Shown here: positions 1-5,261 of the stretch, in pieces
Layout: every line of letters begins with the position of its first letter
Numbering within the stretch: the first letter of the stretch is position 1
Assembly (NCBI GenBank): GCA_905234305.1
Contig: CAJOHT010000067.1
Coordinates: forward strand, 2,491-8,570
Length of the DNA stretch: 6,080 nt
Direction: 5' to 3'
DNA from: an uncultured Ruminococcus sp.
GTDB taxonomy: Bacteria > Bacillota > Clostridia > Oscillospirales > Acutalibacteraceae
Notes under the pieces: generated by a model
Databases searched by the model: none
What the model was told of the DNA's origin: nothing
The model's input: only the letters and a program-made list of their open reading frames with translations
Translations under genes and position numbers: made by a program

Positions 1-1
1 C

Positions 2-211
2 GGGATAAATACTGCGATAACAGCGCTCTCGGCAGTTTCGCTTTTAGTATTCAGCCTGCTTTACACTCCGTGCGTAGCGGCGATCGCTTCCGTAAAGCGC
101 GAGCTTGGGTATAAATGGGCGGCAGGAGTTGTAGTATGGCAATGTGTTGTAGCTTATTTAGTTGCTACACTAGTACATCTTACGTGTATGCTTTGTGGAT
201 TAGGCGGATGA
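2..211 (+). CDS. feoB: FeoB ferrous iron transporter, C-terminal end (partial)
   Basis: This is the last 69 codons of a gene whose start lies left of the window. The reading frame gives a hydrophobic tail containing LLYTPCVAAIASVKRELG, then KWAAGVVVWQCVVAYLVATLVH, and ends CGLGG-stop. The 'LLY.PC.A..A.....G..WA' pattern is a hallmark of the last transmembrane part of FeoB, the GTP-dependent Fe(II) importer of the inner membrane. The N-terminal G domain cannot be seen here. The stop codon overlaps a possible ATG of the next gene, which is a FeoB-associated Cys-rich protein; this supports the call and implies translational coupling. The family assignment rests on a short but characteristic C-terminus, and the first base of the window is out of frame. 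Confidence 0.9.
   Translation, partial: GINTAITALSAVSLLVFSLLYTPCVAAIASVKRELGYKWAAGVVVWQCVVAYLVATLVHLTCMLCGLGG
202..207 (+). promoter_or_regulatory. Ribosome binding site of the FeoB-associated gene
   Basis: AGGCGG lies inside the last codons of feoB. It sits 6 nt before the ATG at 214, but directly against the ATG at 208. Spacing therefore favours 214, while the ATGA stop/start overlap at 208-211 is the other plausible initiation site. Confidence 0.5.
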
Positions 212-213
212 AT

Positions 214-360
214 ATGAGTATATCTGATATTATAATCGTAATCGTGCTGTTGGCAGCGGTAATTGCGGCGCTGTTAGTTATAATCAGAAATAAACGCAAG
301 GGTAAAGGCTGTTCCTGCGGATGTGAAAACTGCACTTATAAATGCCCGAAAAGGAAATAG
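214..360 (+). CDS. FeoB-associated Cys-rich membrane protein
   Basis: This small protein (48 aa from the ATG at 214, or 50 aa from the ATG at 208) has one N-terminal transmembrane helix (SDIIIVIVLLAAVIAALLVI), then a Lys/Arg-rich stop-transfer (RNKRKGKG). A cytoplasmic Cys cluster CSCGCENCTYKC (C-x-C-x-C-x2-C-x3-C) and a basic end follow. Size, layout and position right behind feoB match the 'FeoB-associated Cys-rich membrane protein' family of Firmicutes. Its role is not established; it is thought to help FeoB, perhaps by receiving Fe(II) on the cytoplasmic side. It almost certainly shares the feo transcript, since a terminator follows at once. An in-frame ATG further upstream (115) would give an 81-aa product, but that extension lies wholly inside feoB and is not credible. 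Confidence 0.88.
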   Translation: MSISDIIIVIVLLAAVIAALLVIIRNKRKGKGCSCGCENCTYKCPKRK

Positions 361-363
361 TAC

Positions 364-397
364 AACGCCGATTGAATTTGTATCAGTCGGCGTTTTT
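364..397 (+). terminator. Intrinsic terminator of the feo operon
   Basis: An 11-bp stem (365-375 with 383-393, one T·G wobble) encloses a 7-nt loop and is followed by TTTTT. It begins just after the stop of the Cys-rich gene and separates the feo genes from the next transcription unit. Confidence 0.88.
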
Positions 398-410
398 GTA
401 TTTCAAACAG

Positions 411-439
411 TTGAATTATATATGTATGTATGTTAAAAT
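411..439 (+). promoter_or_regulatory. Sigma-A-type promoter for the acidic-repeat membrane protein
   Basis: TTGAAT (411-416), a 17-bp spacer and TAAAAT (434-439) are visible, with an extended -10 TG at 431-432. Transcription would start near 446, giving a leader of about 30 nt. It lies just past the feo terminator. Confidence 0.65.
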
Positions 440-463
440 AAATAAAATGCTTATGAAATAAAC

Positions 464-468
464 AGAGG
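464..468 (+). promoter_or_regulatory. Ribosome binding site that sets the start at 477
   Basis: AGAGG is 8 nt before the ATG at 477 but only 2 nt before the upstream in-frame TTG at 471. The ATG is therefore the start to use. Confidence 0.65.
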
Positions 469-476
469 CTTTGTTT

Positions 477-1523
477 ATGTCAAATAATAAAATAAATAAA
501 AGTATAAATGAATATGAAATAATGCCCACTAAGCTGGAGAAGTTTATTATAAAAGTTGACGACTTTAAGCAGTCTATGGGGCGCTGGTATTCTATATTCG
601 CGCTCAGGGTATTGCCGTTTCTGATTTATTTTATTCCCGTCGCTGTAATCGTGGGGCGCGGATTATCTTTTATCGAACGTTTCTTGCCGAACGTTGATTT
701 AAGAGGGACATTAACCAACGTGGTGTGTATAGTTGCTATGTTGGGCTTTTTAGCGGTATCGATTCTTTCTCCAAAAGCCGCTACCGTTCTGGAATTAGTA
801 TTAGGATTCTTATATTTGTTCTTTGCGTTCCGCAGTCACCTGTTTAATACGGTTTTAGGCTATTTCGTTCTGTTTAGTATGATTTTATTCCTGCTTGTAA
901 AGCTGGTGTTCCTTGTATTTAAGCTTATAAGCATAACTGCTTTTGCGGGCGATAAAAAGAAGAACATAGAGCGCGACGAAAGCGGTCGTATAGTCCGCGA
1001 GACTAAGGACAATGTATATTATATCGAAGAAGATAAAAAAGCCGAAGGCGATGAATACGCGAACAGCGAGGATGACGATGTTGCTTATTCAATCGATGAT
1101 GAAGGCGCCGAGGATTATGAATACGCTAATGAATATAACGCGTCTGACGAGATGGCTTTTTCAAGTGATGATGAAAACGCAGAGGACTATGAATACGCAA
1201 ACGCGCATAACGCTTCTGATGAGGTAGCTTATTCAACCGATGATGAAAACGCCGAGGATTATGAATACGCAAACGCTTATAACGCTTCCGAAGAGGTCGT
1301 TTTTATAAGCGAAGAGGAGAATTTGGAAAACGAAGAAAATCTGGAGCCGATAGCTGTTACGGACGATGTGGTATTCGCGGGCGATGACGAATATCCCGAA
1401 AGCGAGCATATAGCAGCAGATACGGACGATGAAATATTTTTCGCGCAAAACGACGAGTTTCCCGAAGATGATGAGAGTGAACGCGCCAAAATGGCTATAG
1501 ATAACGATTACTTTTTCGGATAA
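477..1523 (+). CDS. Membrane protein with acidic tandem-repeat tail, function unknown
   Basis: I do not recognise a named family for this 348-aa protein. After a polar Lys-rich N-terminus, four hydrophobic segments are visible at about residues 40-60, 80-97, 101-118 and 125-153. They are followed by a basic stretch (GDKKKN, 158-163) that by the positive-inside rule places the C-terminus in the cytoplasm. A short linker (ERDESGRIVRE) leads into a tail of about 160 residues very rich in Asp, Glu, Tyr, Asn and Ala. Residues 207-278 are three 24-residue tandem repeats (DDENAEDYEYAN.. NASDEVAYST), flanked by shorter degenerate copies of '[DE][DE]V.[YF]..DDE..E', ending DNDYFFG. The tail looks disordered and could bind cations or act as a charged scaffold; that is inference. 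The gene has its own promoter and faces a convergent neighbour, so it appears monocistronic. The gene call is firm but the function is unknown. Confidence 0.85.
   Translation: MSNNKINKSINEYEIMPTKLEKFIIKVDDFKQSMGRWYSIFALRVLPFLIYFIPVAVIVGRGLSFIERFLPNVDLRGTLTNVVCIVAMLGFLAVSILSPKAATVLELVLGFLYLFFAFRSHLFNTVLGYFVLFSMILFLLVKLVFLVFKLISITAFAGDKKKNIERDESGRIVRETKDNVYYIEEDKKAEGDEYANSEDDDVAYSIDDEGAEDYEYANEYNASDEMAFSSDDENAEDYEYANAHNASDEVAYSTDDENAEDYEYANAYNASEEVVFISEEENLENEENLEPIAVTDDVVFAGDDEYPESEHIAADTDDEIFFAQNDEFPEDDESERAKMAIDNDYFFG
1095..1310 (+). repeat. Three in-frame 72-bp tandem repeats
   Basis: Units at 1095-1166, 1167-1238 and 1239-1310 are each exactly 24 codons and begin GAT GAT GAA. The core GAEDYEYAN/NAEDYEYAN and the NAS[DE]E segment are kept in all three. 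Units 2 and 3 share DDENAEDYEYANA. Differences include both silent changes and substitutions near the unit ends. Being a multiple of 3, gain or loss of a unit would keep the frame. Confidence 0.9.
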
Positions 1524-1542
1524 ATTTTCTTATGCAATAAAT

Positions 1543-1574
1543 AGCGGAGGCAGATGTAAGCTGCCCCCGCTTTT
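1543..1574. terminator. Probable bidirectional terminator between convergent genes
   Basis: An 11-position GC-rich stem (1543-1553 with 1561-1571) has a 7-nt loop. Read on plus it has one A·C mismatch and ends in TTTT. Read on minus the same position becomes a G·U pair, so the stem is complete, but the T tract is weaker (ATTTATT). It lies between the stop of the acidic-repeat gene and the stop of the minus-strand gene. Confidence 0.75.
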
Positions 1575-1578
1575 GCGA

Positions 1579-1914
1579 TTATCCGTTGTATAACATTGAA
1601 TTTTTCGATTCGCACCTGAGCTTAACGTTATGCTCAGGCATTGTAAAGCGTATTATATATCCCTTGCTTTCTTCATAATCGGGATTAATACGTTCATCGT
1701 CGAGGTAGAAGCTGTAGTCGGTGTCGGTAGCAATCATATAGTAATAAACCTCAACCTTTTCGCCAGCCTTGTATTTATCCTTTGCGTTTTCATAAGAGTC
1801 TTTATCGCCGCAGTAATCTACGGTATATGCTTTAGCGTTATTGCAGCTGTTAAACAGCAGTATGGAGCCTGTTAAAACTGCCGCAATTGTAAGAATAATA
1901 AAAAAGTATTTCAA
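1579..1914 (-). CDS. Small secreted or lipid-anchored protein, function unknown
   Basis: This 111-aa protein starts at a TTG (MKYFFIILTIAAVLTGSILLFNSC), chosen because an excellent ribosome binding site GAGGTGAT sits 6 nt before it. The GTG at 1923 lies within that site and at the predicted transcript start. The N-terminus is a typical export signal. The Cys at residue 24 could be a lipidation site, but FNSC is a poor lipobox, so plain secretion or a membrane anchor is equally possible. The mature part (about 85 residues) is rich in Tyr, Asp and Lys. It contains AGEKVEVYYY and, near the end, GYIIRFTMPEHNVKL. The 'F.MP..[DN]V.L' ending recalls the beta-strand repeats of bacterial surface proteins (InlB B-repeat-like), suggesting one small beta domain. 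No function can be assigned. It converges on the acidic-repeat gene. Confidence 0.72.
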   Translation of the reverse strand: MKYFFIILTIAAVLTGSILLFNSCNNAKAYTVDYCGDKDSYENAKDKYKAGEKVEVYYYMIATDTDYSFYLDDERINPDYEESKGYIIRFTMPEHNVKLRCESKNSMLYNG

Positions 1915-1918
1915 AACT

Positions 1919-1926
1919 ATCACCTC
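1919..1926 (-). promoter_or_regulatory. Ribosome binding site supporting a TTG start
   Basis: GAGGTGAT is fully complementary to the usual 16S rRNA 3' end. It ends 4 nt (6 nt from the GAGGTG core) before TTG at 1914. The GTG that would start the longer frame is part of this site. Confidence 0.65.
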
Positions 1927-1932
1927 GTGTTT

Positions 1933-1961
1933 ATTTTATCATAAGAAATAAGCAATGTCTA
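1933..1961 (-). promoter_or_regulatory. Promoter for the small exported protein
   Basis: On the minus strand TAGACA (1961-1956), a 17-bp spacer and TAAAAT (1938-1933) are visible, with a TG one base before the -10. The start point would be near 1926, leaving an unusually short leader that begins at the ribosome binding site. Confidence 0.6.
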
Positions 1962-1969
1962 TAAAAATG

Positions 1970-1998
1970 TTTACACGGCAGGCGGGTTAGTTTATAAT
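1970..1998 (+). promoter_or_regulatory. Promoter for the MBL-fold hydrolase gene
   Basis: TTTACA (1970-1975), a 17-bp spacer and a perfect TATAAT (1993-1998) are seen. The start point would be near 2005. The divergent promoter's -35 is only 8 bp away. Confidence 0.72.
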
Positions 1999-2043
1999 AA
2001 AAAAGATGATAATATAAATAGCTTTATATAAAAGAGGTAAAAA

Positions 2044-2811
2044 ATGAGGATTACCGTATTAACCGAAAATACAAGTAAAAAAGGCTTGCCTGTTGAACAC
2101 GGGCTGAGTTTGTATATTGAAGCTAACGGAAAAAAGCTGCTTTTTGATACGGGGCAGAGCGGACTGTTTTCAGAGAATGCCGAAAAGCTGGGAGTGGATT
2201 TAAGCAAAGTTGAATTTGCCGTATTATCCCACGGGCATTACGACCACGGCGGAGGTTTAAAAAAGTTTTTTGAAATAAACGAAAAAGCTCCCGTTTATAT
2301 GAGTGAATATGCGTTTGAGCCCCATTATAACGGAGAAAGATATATCGGGCTTGATAATGACCTTGACAAAAGCCGAATGGTTTTTACCAACGGGGTGACA
2401 AAAATCTCGGACGGCTTTACGCTGTATTCCTGTAATGACAGGGAAAAGATTACCGCTTCGGATTCTTTCGGGCTTAATATGCTGAAAGACAAAGTGCTTG
2501 TGCCCGAGGATTTCCGTCACGAACACTACCTTCTTATTGAGGAAAACGGTAAAAAAATCCTTATAAGCGGATGTTCGCATAAGGGCATAGTCAATATCGC
2601 CGAATGGTTTAAACCCGACGTACTTATCGGAGGCTTTCACATATCGAAGATTAATTCTGAAAAGGAATTAAAATATCTTGCCGAAAAATTAAACTCGTAT
2701 TCTGTCTGCTATTATACCTGCCATTGTACAGGGGAGAAGCAGTATGAAATAATGAGGCGGTATATGGATGAGCTTTCTTATACTTCAACAGGAGATATTA
2801 TTGAATTTTAA
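2044..2811 (+). CDS. MBL-fold metallohydrolase, COG1237-like
   Basis: This 255-aa cytoplasmic protein has the metallo-beta-lactamase fold signature LSHGHYDHGGG, with metal ligands H63, H65, D67 and H68. Further likely ligands are H179 in GCSH and H199 in GGFH, and H227 lies in the CHCTG motif. The N-terminal EHGLS (18-22) and LLFDTG (32-37) segments are typical of the group often labelled '7,8-dihydropterin-6-methyl-4-(beta-D-ribofuranosyl)aminobenzene-5'-phosphate synthase'. That label comes from methanopterin biology and should not be trusted for a bacterium; the substrate is unknown. Length is complete for the family. The start is well supported: AGAGG (2033-2037) lies 6 nt before the ATG. 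The gene has its own near-consensus promoter, is divergent from the small exported protein and convergent with the GGGtGRT operon, so it is probably monocistronic. Confidence 0.92.
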   Translation: MRITVLTENTSKKGLPVEHGLSLYIEANGKKLLFDTGQSGLFSENAEKLGVDLSKVEFAVLSHGHYDHGGGLKKFFEINEKAPVYMSEYAFEPHYNGERYIGLDNDLDKSRMVFTNGVTKISDGFTLYSCNDREKITASDSFGLNMLKDKVLVPEDFRHEHYLLIEENGKKILISGCSHKGIVNIAEWFKPDVLIGGFHISKINSEKELKYLAEKLNSYSVCYYTCHCTGEKQYEIMRRYMDELSYTSTGDIIEF

Positions 2812-2824
2812 CAAAAGAATATAA

Positions 2825-2864
2825 TAAAAAAAACGGACTTGCCCAAAACCTTGAGCAAGTCCGT
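2825..2864 (-). terminator. Intrinsic terminator of the NifU-like/GGGtGRT operon
   Basis: A perfect 10-bp stem (2855-2864 with 2833-2842) encloses a 12-nt loop. Read on the minus strand it is followed by a run of seven T (2832-2826) plus an ATT continuation. It is 16 bp after the GGGtGRT stop. On plus the same stem lacks a T tract, so it is mainly a minus-strand terminator. Confidence 0.92.
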
Positions 2865-2880
2865 AAACGTTGTAATTATT

Positions 2881-3879
2881 TTACTTTAAGCTGTTCTGAA
2901 CAGCAACAGCAACCGCAACAGTAGCGCCTACCATCGGGTTGTTGCCCATTCCGAGGAAGCCCATCATCTCAACGTGAGCGGGAACGGAGGAGGAACCCGC
3001 GAACTGAGCGTCGGAGTGCATACGTCCCATAGTATCTGTCATACCGTAGGAAGCGGGACCCGCAGCCATATTATCGGGATGGAGAGTTCTTCCTGTGCCG
3101 CCGCCCGAAGCAACGGAGAAGTATTTCTTACCCTGCTCGGTACATTCTTTCTTGTATGTACCCGCAACAGGATGCTGGAAGCGTGTCGGGTTGGTTGAGT
3201 TACCTGTAATGGAAACGTCAACGCCTTCGTTGTGCATAATAGCTACGCCTTCTCTTACGTCGTCAGCGCCGTAGCAGCGTACGTTAGCGCGCTCGCCGTC
3301 GGAGTAAGGAGTTTCCTTAACTATCTTAAGCTCGCCTGTGAAATAGTCGAACTGAGTCTGAACGTAAGTAAAGCCGTTGATTCTGGAGATAATCTGAGCA
3401 GCGTCTTTTCCAAGACCGTTGAGGATTACTCTTAACTCTTTATCTCTAACCTTGTTAGCGTTACGAACGATACCGATAGCGCCCTCAGCCGCCGCGAAGC
3501 TCTCGTGACCTGCTAAGAAAGCGAAGCACTTAGTGTCGTTCGATAACAGCATAGCGGCTAAGTTACCGTGACCGATACCAACCTTACGGTTTTCGGCAAC
3601 GGAACCATCGATACAGAAGCTCTGTAAGCCTTCGCCGATATATCTTGCGGCTTCCTCAGCGTTCTTAGCGCCCGCCTTAAGAGCGATAGCGGCGCCTACG
3701 CAGTAAGCCCAGCATACGTTCTCAAAGCAGATAGGCTGAATACCTTTAGCGATTTCATAGGGGTCGAAGCCTGCTTCTTTACAGATTTCACGGCTTTCCT
3801 CAACGGATGCGATACCGTATTTAGCTAAAACGCCGTTAATTTTTTCAATTCGTCTGTCGTAGTTTTCAAATAAACTCAT
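2881..3879 (-). CDS. GGGtGRT family protein
   Basis: This 332-aa protein contains the family-defining motif SGGGTGRT (258-265), followed by a Gly/Met-rich C-terminal third (PASYGMTDTMGRMHSDAQFAG, then GFLGMGNNPMVGATVAVAVAV). The family is known by this motif only and no biochemical role is established. Eight Cys are present; three form C51-x4-C56-x3-C60 in CFENVCWAYC, and others lie at 33, 89, 118, 202 and 246. There is no export signal, so it is probably cytoplasmic; the late Ala/Val/Gly stretch looks like a buried core. The start is firm: AGGAGGTG lies 9 nt (from AGGAGG) before the ATG and directly follows the upstream stop, so the gene is translated with the NifU-like gene. Codon use is strongly biased (18 of 19 Asn are AAC, 11 of 14 Phe are TTC), as in very highly expressed genes. 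A job in Fe-S or metal handling is inferred from the partner gene only. Confidence 0.93.
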   Translation of the reverse strand: MSLFENYDRRIEKINGVLAKYGIASVEESREICKEAGFDPYEIAKGIQPICFENVCWAYCVGAAIALKAGAKNAEEAARYIGEGLQSFCIDGSVAENRKVGIGHGNLAAMLLSNDTKCFAFLAGHESFAAAEGAIGIVRNANKVRDKELRVILNGLGKDAAQIISRINGFTYVQTQFDYFTGELKIVKETPYSDGERANVRCYGADDVREGVAIMHNEGVDVSITGNSTNPTRFQHPVAGTYKKECTEQGKKYFSVASGGGTGRTLHPDNMAAGPASYGMTDTMGRMHSDAQFAGSSSVPAHVEMMGFLGMGNNPMVGATVAVAVAVQNSLK

Positions 3880-3888
3880 AACTTCGCA

Positions 3889-3894
3889 CCTCCT
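3889..3894 (-). promoter_or_regulatory. Consensus ribosome binding site between NifU-like and GGGtGRT genes
   Basis: AGGAGG starts directly after the TAA of the upstream gene and lies 9 nt before the GGGtGRT ATG. It occupies nearly the whole 15-nt gap and marks the two genes as one operon. Confidence 0.85.
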
Positions 3895-4587
3895 TTATTC
3901 TTTACGCGGATCTATGTATTTAGCCGCGCCTTCCCACTGACCGTAATGGCCCTTGGCTTTCTCGATAGCCTCGTTAGCGTCCATACCGCCCTTGATGAAG
4001 TCCATCATTTTACCGAAGCTTAAGAATTCGTAACCGATAATCTCGTTATCGGCGTTCATAGCAACCTGTGTGCAATATCCCTCTGTCATCTCAAGATAAC
4101 GGGGTCCTTTTTCCTTAGTAGCGAACATTGTGCCTACCTGTGAGCGGAGACCTTTTCCGAGGTCCTCGAGAGAAGCGCCTACTAAAAGACCGCCCTCGGA
4201 GAACGCGGACTGAGTTCTTCCGTAAACAATCTGTAAGAAAAGCTCTCTCATAGCTGTGTTGATAGCGTCGCATACGAGGTCTGTGTTAAGAGCTTCAAGA
4301 AGTGTTTTTCCGATAAGGATTTCAGAAGCCATAGCTGCCGAGTGAGTCATACCCGAGCATCCGATTGTCTCTACTAATGCTTCCTCAATAATTCCTTCTT
4401 TTACGTTAAGAGTGAGCTTGCAGGCTCCTTGCTGAGGAGCGCACCAGCCGATACCGTGCGTAAAACCGGAAATATCCTTAATTTCTTTTGCCTGCACCCA
4501 TTTGCCCTCTTCGGGGATAGGAGCGGGACCGTGATACGCGCCCTTAGCTACAGGACACATATTCGATACTTCTGCTGTGTAATACAT
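3895..4587 (-). CDS. NifU/IscU-like iron-sulfur scaffold protein with C-terminal extension
   Basis: This 230-aa protein is related to the NifU N-terminal/IscU scaffold family. Its best match is VETIGCSGMTHSAAMASEILIGKTLLEAL (72-100), equivalent to the IscU segment around its second cluster-binding Cys (here C77) and the 'GKT..EA' helix. The 'CGD' motif of the first ligand is replaced by WCAPQQGACKL (C49, C56), and no clear KLHCS third-ligand motif is seen; C106, C172 and C11 are the other Cys. IscU is about 130 aa, so roughly 100 residues here are an extension (LRSQVGTMFATKEKGPRYLEMTEGYCTQ and beyond). The start is ATG 4587: AGGAGG lies 8 nt before it but only 2 nt before the upstream in-frame TTG (4593). 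It is first in a two-gene operon with GGGtGRT. A role as a standard ISC scaffold is doubtful; no cysteine desulfurase gene is adjacent. Confidence 0.88.
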   Translation of the reverse strand: MYYTAEVSNMCPVAKGAYHGPAPIPEEGKWVQAKEIKDISGFTHGIGWCAPQQGACKLTLNVKEGIIEEALVETIGCSGMTHSAAMASEILIGKTLLEALNTDLVCDAINTAMRELFLQIVYGRTQSAFSEGGLLVGASLEDLGKGLRSQVGTMFATKEKGPRYLEMTEGYCTQVAMNADNEIIGYEFLSFGKMMDFIKGGMDANEAIEKAKGHYGQWEGAAKYIDPRKE

Positions 4588-4595
4588 AAGCAATT

Positions 4596-4601
4596 CCTCC
4601 T
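4596..4601 (-). promoter_or_regulatory. Ribosome binding site that sets the NifU-like start
   Basis: AGGAGG is placed 8 nt before ATG 4587, which is ideal, and 2 nt before TTG 4593, which is too close. Confidence 0.8.
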
Positions 4602-4629
4602 TAAATTTTATAAAGCCTAAAATACCCGC

Positions 4630-4652
4630 AAAACCGCCGCAAACGCGGTTTT
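4630..4652 (-). promoter_or_regulatory. Leader hairpin upstream of the NifU-like gene
   Basis: On the minus strand AAAACCGC, a 7-nt loop and GCGGTTTT form a perfect 8-bp stem within the predicted 80-nt leader. It could be a transcript-stabilising 5' hairpin or a weak attenuator. No known riboswitch was recognised. Confidence 0.5.
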
Positions 4653-4674
4653 AGATATAATATTCCTTATTATG

Positions 4675-4703
4675 ATTATAGTCGAGATAACAAAAAACGT
4701 CAA
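4675..4703 (-). promoter_or_regulatory. Strong promoter of the NifU-like/GGGtGRT operon
   Basis: TTGACG (4703-4698), a 17-bp spacer and a perfect TATAAT (4680-4675) give 11 of 12 consensus positions. The start would be near 4668, about 80 nt before the ATG. The strength agrees with the biased codon use of the GGGtGRT gene. Confidence 0.85.
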
Positions 4704-4790
4704 GTCTAAATTATAAATATTTAGCTGAAAAGTGAAATGATATCACATTTTCTTGTATAAAAGTATGCATTTTGTATAATTTGAAGAAAT

Positions 4791-5231
4791 TTACAGCATA
4801 TCGTCGAGAATTTCAGCCGCTATCCTTACAAGCTCGGGGCAAGGACGTTTTTTATAGTAAGTTTCCGTTCTCTCTTCGGGATCGCTTCCTTGAACGGTTT
4901 TTACTCCCGCTAAAAGCTCGCGGCAGATTATTGAGCCGTTTTCCTCTTTGAATCTTCGGGCAAATTCCTGAACGAGAGCGTAATGCTCTTTTTTAGCGTT
5001 TATATCCTTAGGGTCGGAGTATCCGCGCACTGTTCCGAGTACCATCGCCGCTCCGCTTACCGCGCCGCAGACTTCGCGCATTCTGCCGAGTCCTCCGCCG
5101 AAGGAGGAGGAGAGCTTCGCCGCTGTTTCATCGTCAAGTCCTGTAATGTCCGAGAACGCGAGCAATACCGCCTGAGCGCAGTTATATCCCTCACGAAATA
5201 GTTTTTCGGCTTTTTCGCTGTGAATTGACAT
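4791..5231 (-). CDS. C_GCAxxG_C_C family putative redox protein
   Basis: This 146-aa protein has the complete family pattern: GYNCAQAV (C18), FGGGLGRMREVCGAVSGA (C55), then IICRELL (C103) and RPCPELV (C131). Its length is normal for the family. The four conserved Cys suggest a redox or metal site, but the reaction is not known. No signal peptide or membrane segment is visible, so it is probably cytoplasmic. The ATG is preceded by a non-canonical GGTGGTGGT repeat rather than AGGAGG, so initiation may be weaker than in the next two genes. It lies 36 nt after the Na+/Pi cotransporter gene and about 90 bp before the NifU-like operon promoter. No strong terminator is seen on either side, so read-through across all four genes is possible. 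Confidence 0.92.
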   Translation of the reverse strand: MSIHSEKAEKLFREGYNCAQAVLLAFSDITGLDDETAAKLSSSFGGGLGRMREVCGAVSGAAMVLGTVRGYSDPKDINAKKEHYALVQEFARRFKEENGSIICRELLAGVKTVQGSDPEERTETYYKKRPCPELVRIAAEILDDML

Positions 5232-5261
5232 TTTACCACCACCGTAAATCAGTATAAATAT

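Noticed and set aside
115..213. N-terminal extension of the FeoB-associated protein to an ATG at 115
   Set aside because: The extension lies entirely within the feoB frame, has no ribosome binding site and its residues are unlike the family; ATG 208 or 214 fits better.
1012..1489. Several 70-residue open frames on both strands across the acidic repeats
   Set aside because: They are produced by the repeated GAT/GAA-rich codons of the real gene, have no ribosome binding sites and show no recognisable protein features.
2257..2640. 127-codon open frame on minus inside the MBL gene
   Set aside because: It is fully antisense to a well-supported enzyme gene with conserved metal motifs, and has no recognisable domain.
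3039..3435. Open frames on both strands inside the GGGtGRT gene
   Set aside because: They are shadows of a strongly codon-biased gene whose conserved motif lies in the other frame.
4588..4668. Known riboswitch or T-box in the operon leader
   Set aside because: The leader is short, with one simple hairpin and no recognisable aptamer core or T-box sequence.
4729..4751. Hairpin as terminator between the redox gene and the NifU-like operon
   Set aside because: The stem is only 4+4 bp with a bulge and AT-rich (around TGATATCA), with no proper GC stem, so I do not call a terminator.
4983..5242. Overlapping frames around the C_GCAxxG_C_C gene
   Set aside because: The main frame carries all four conserved family Cys; the alternatives are low-complexity and lack start signals.
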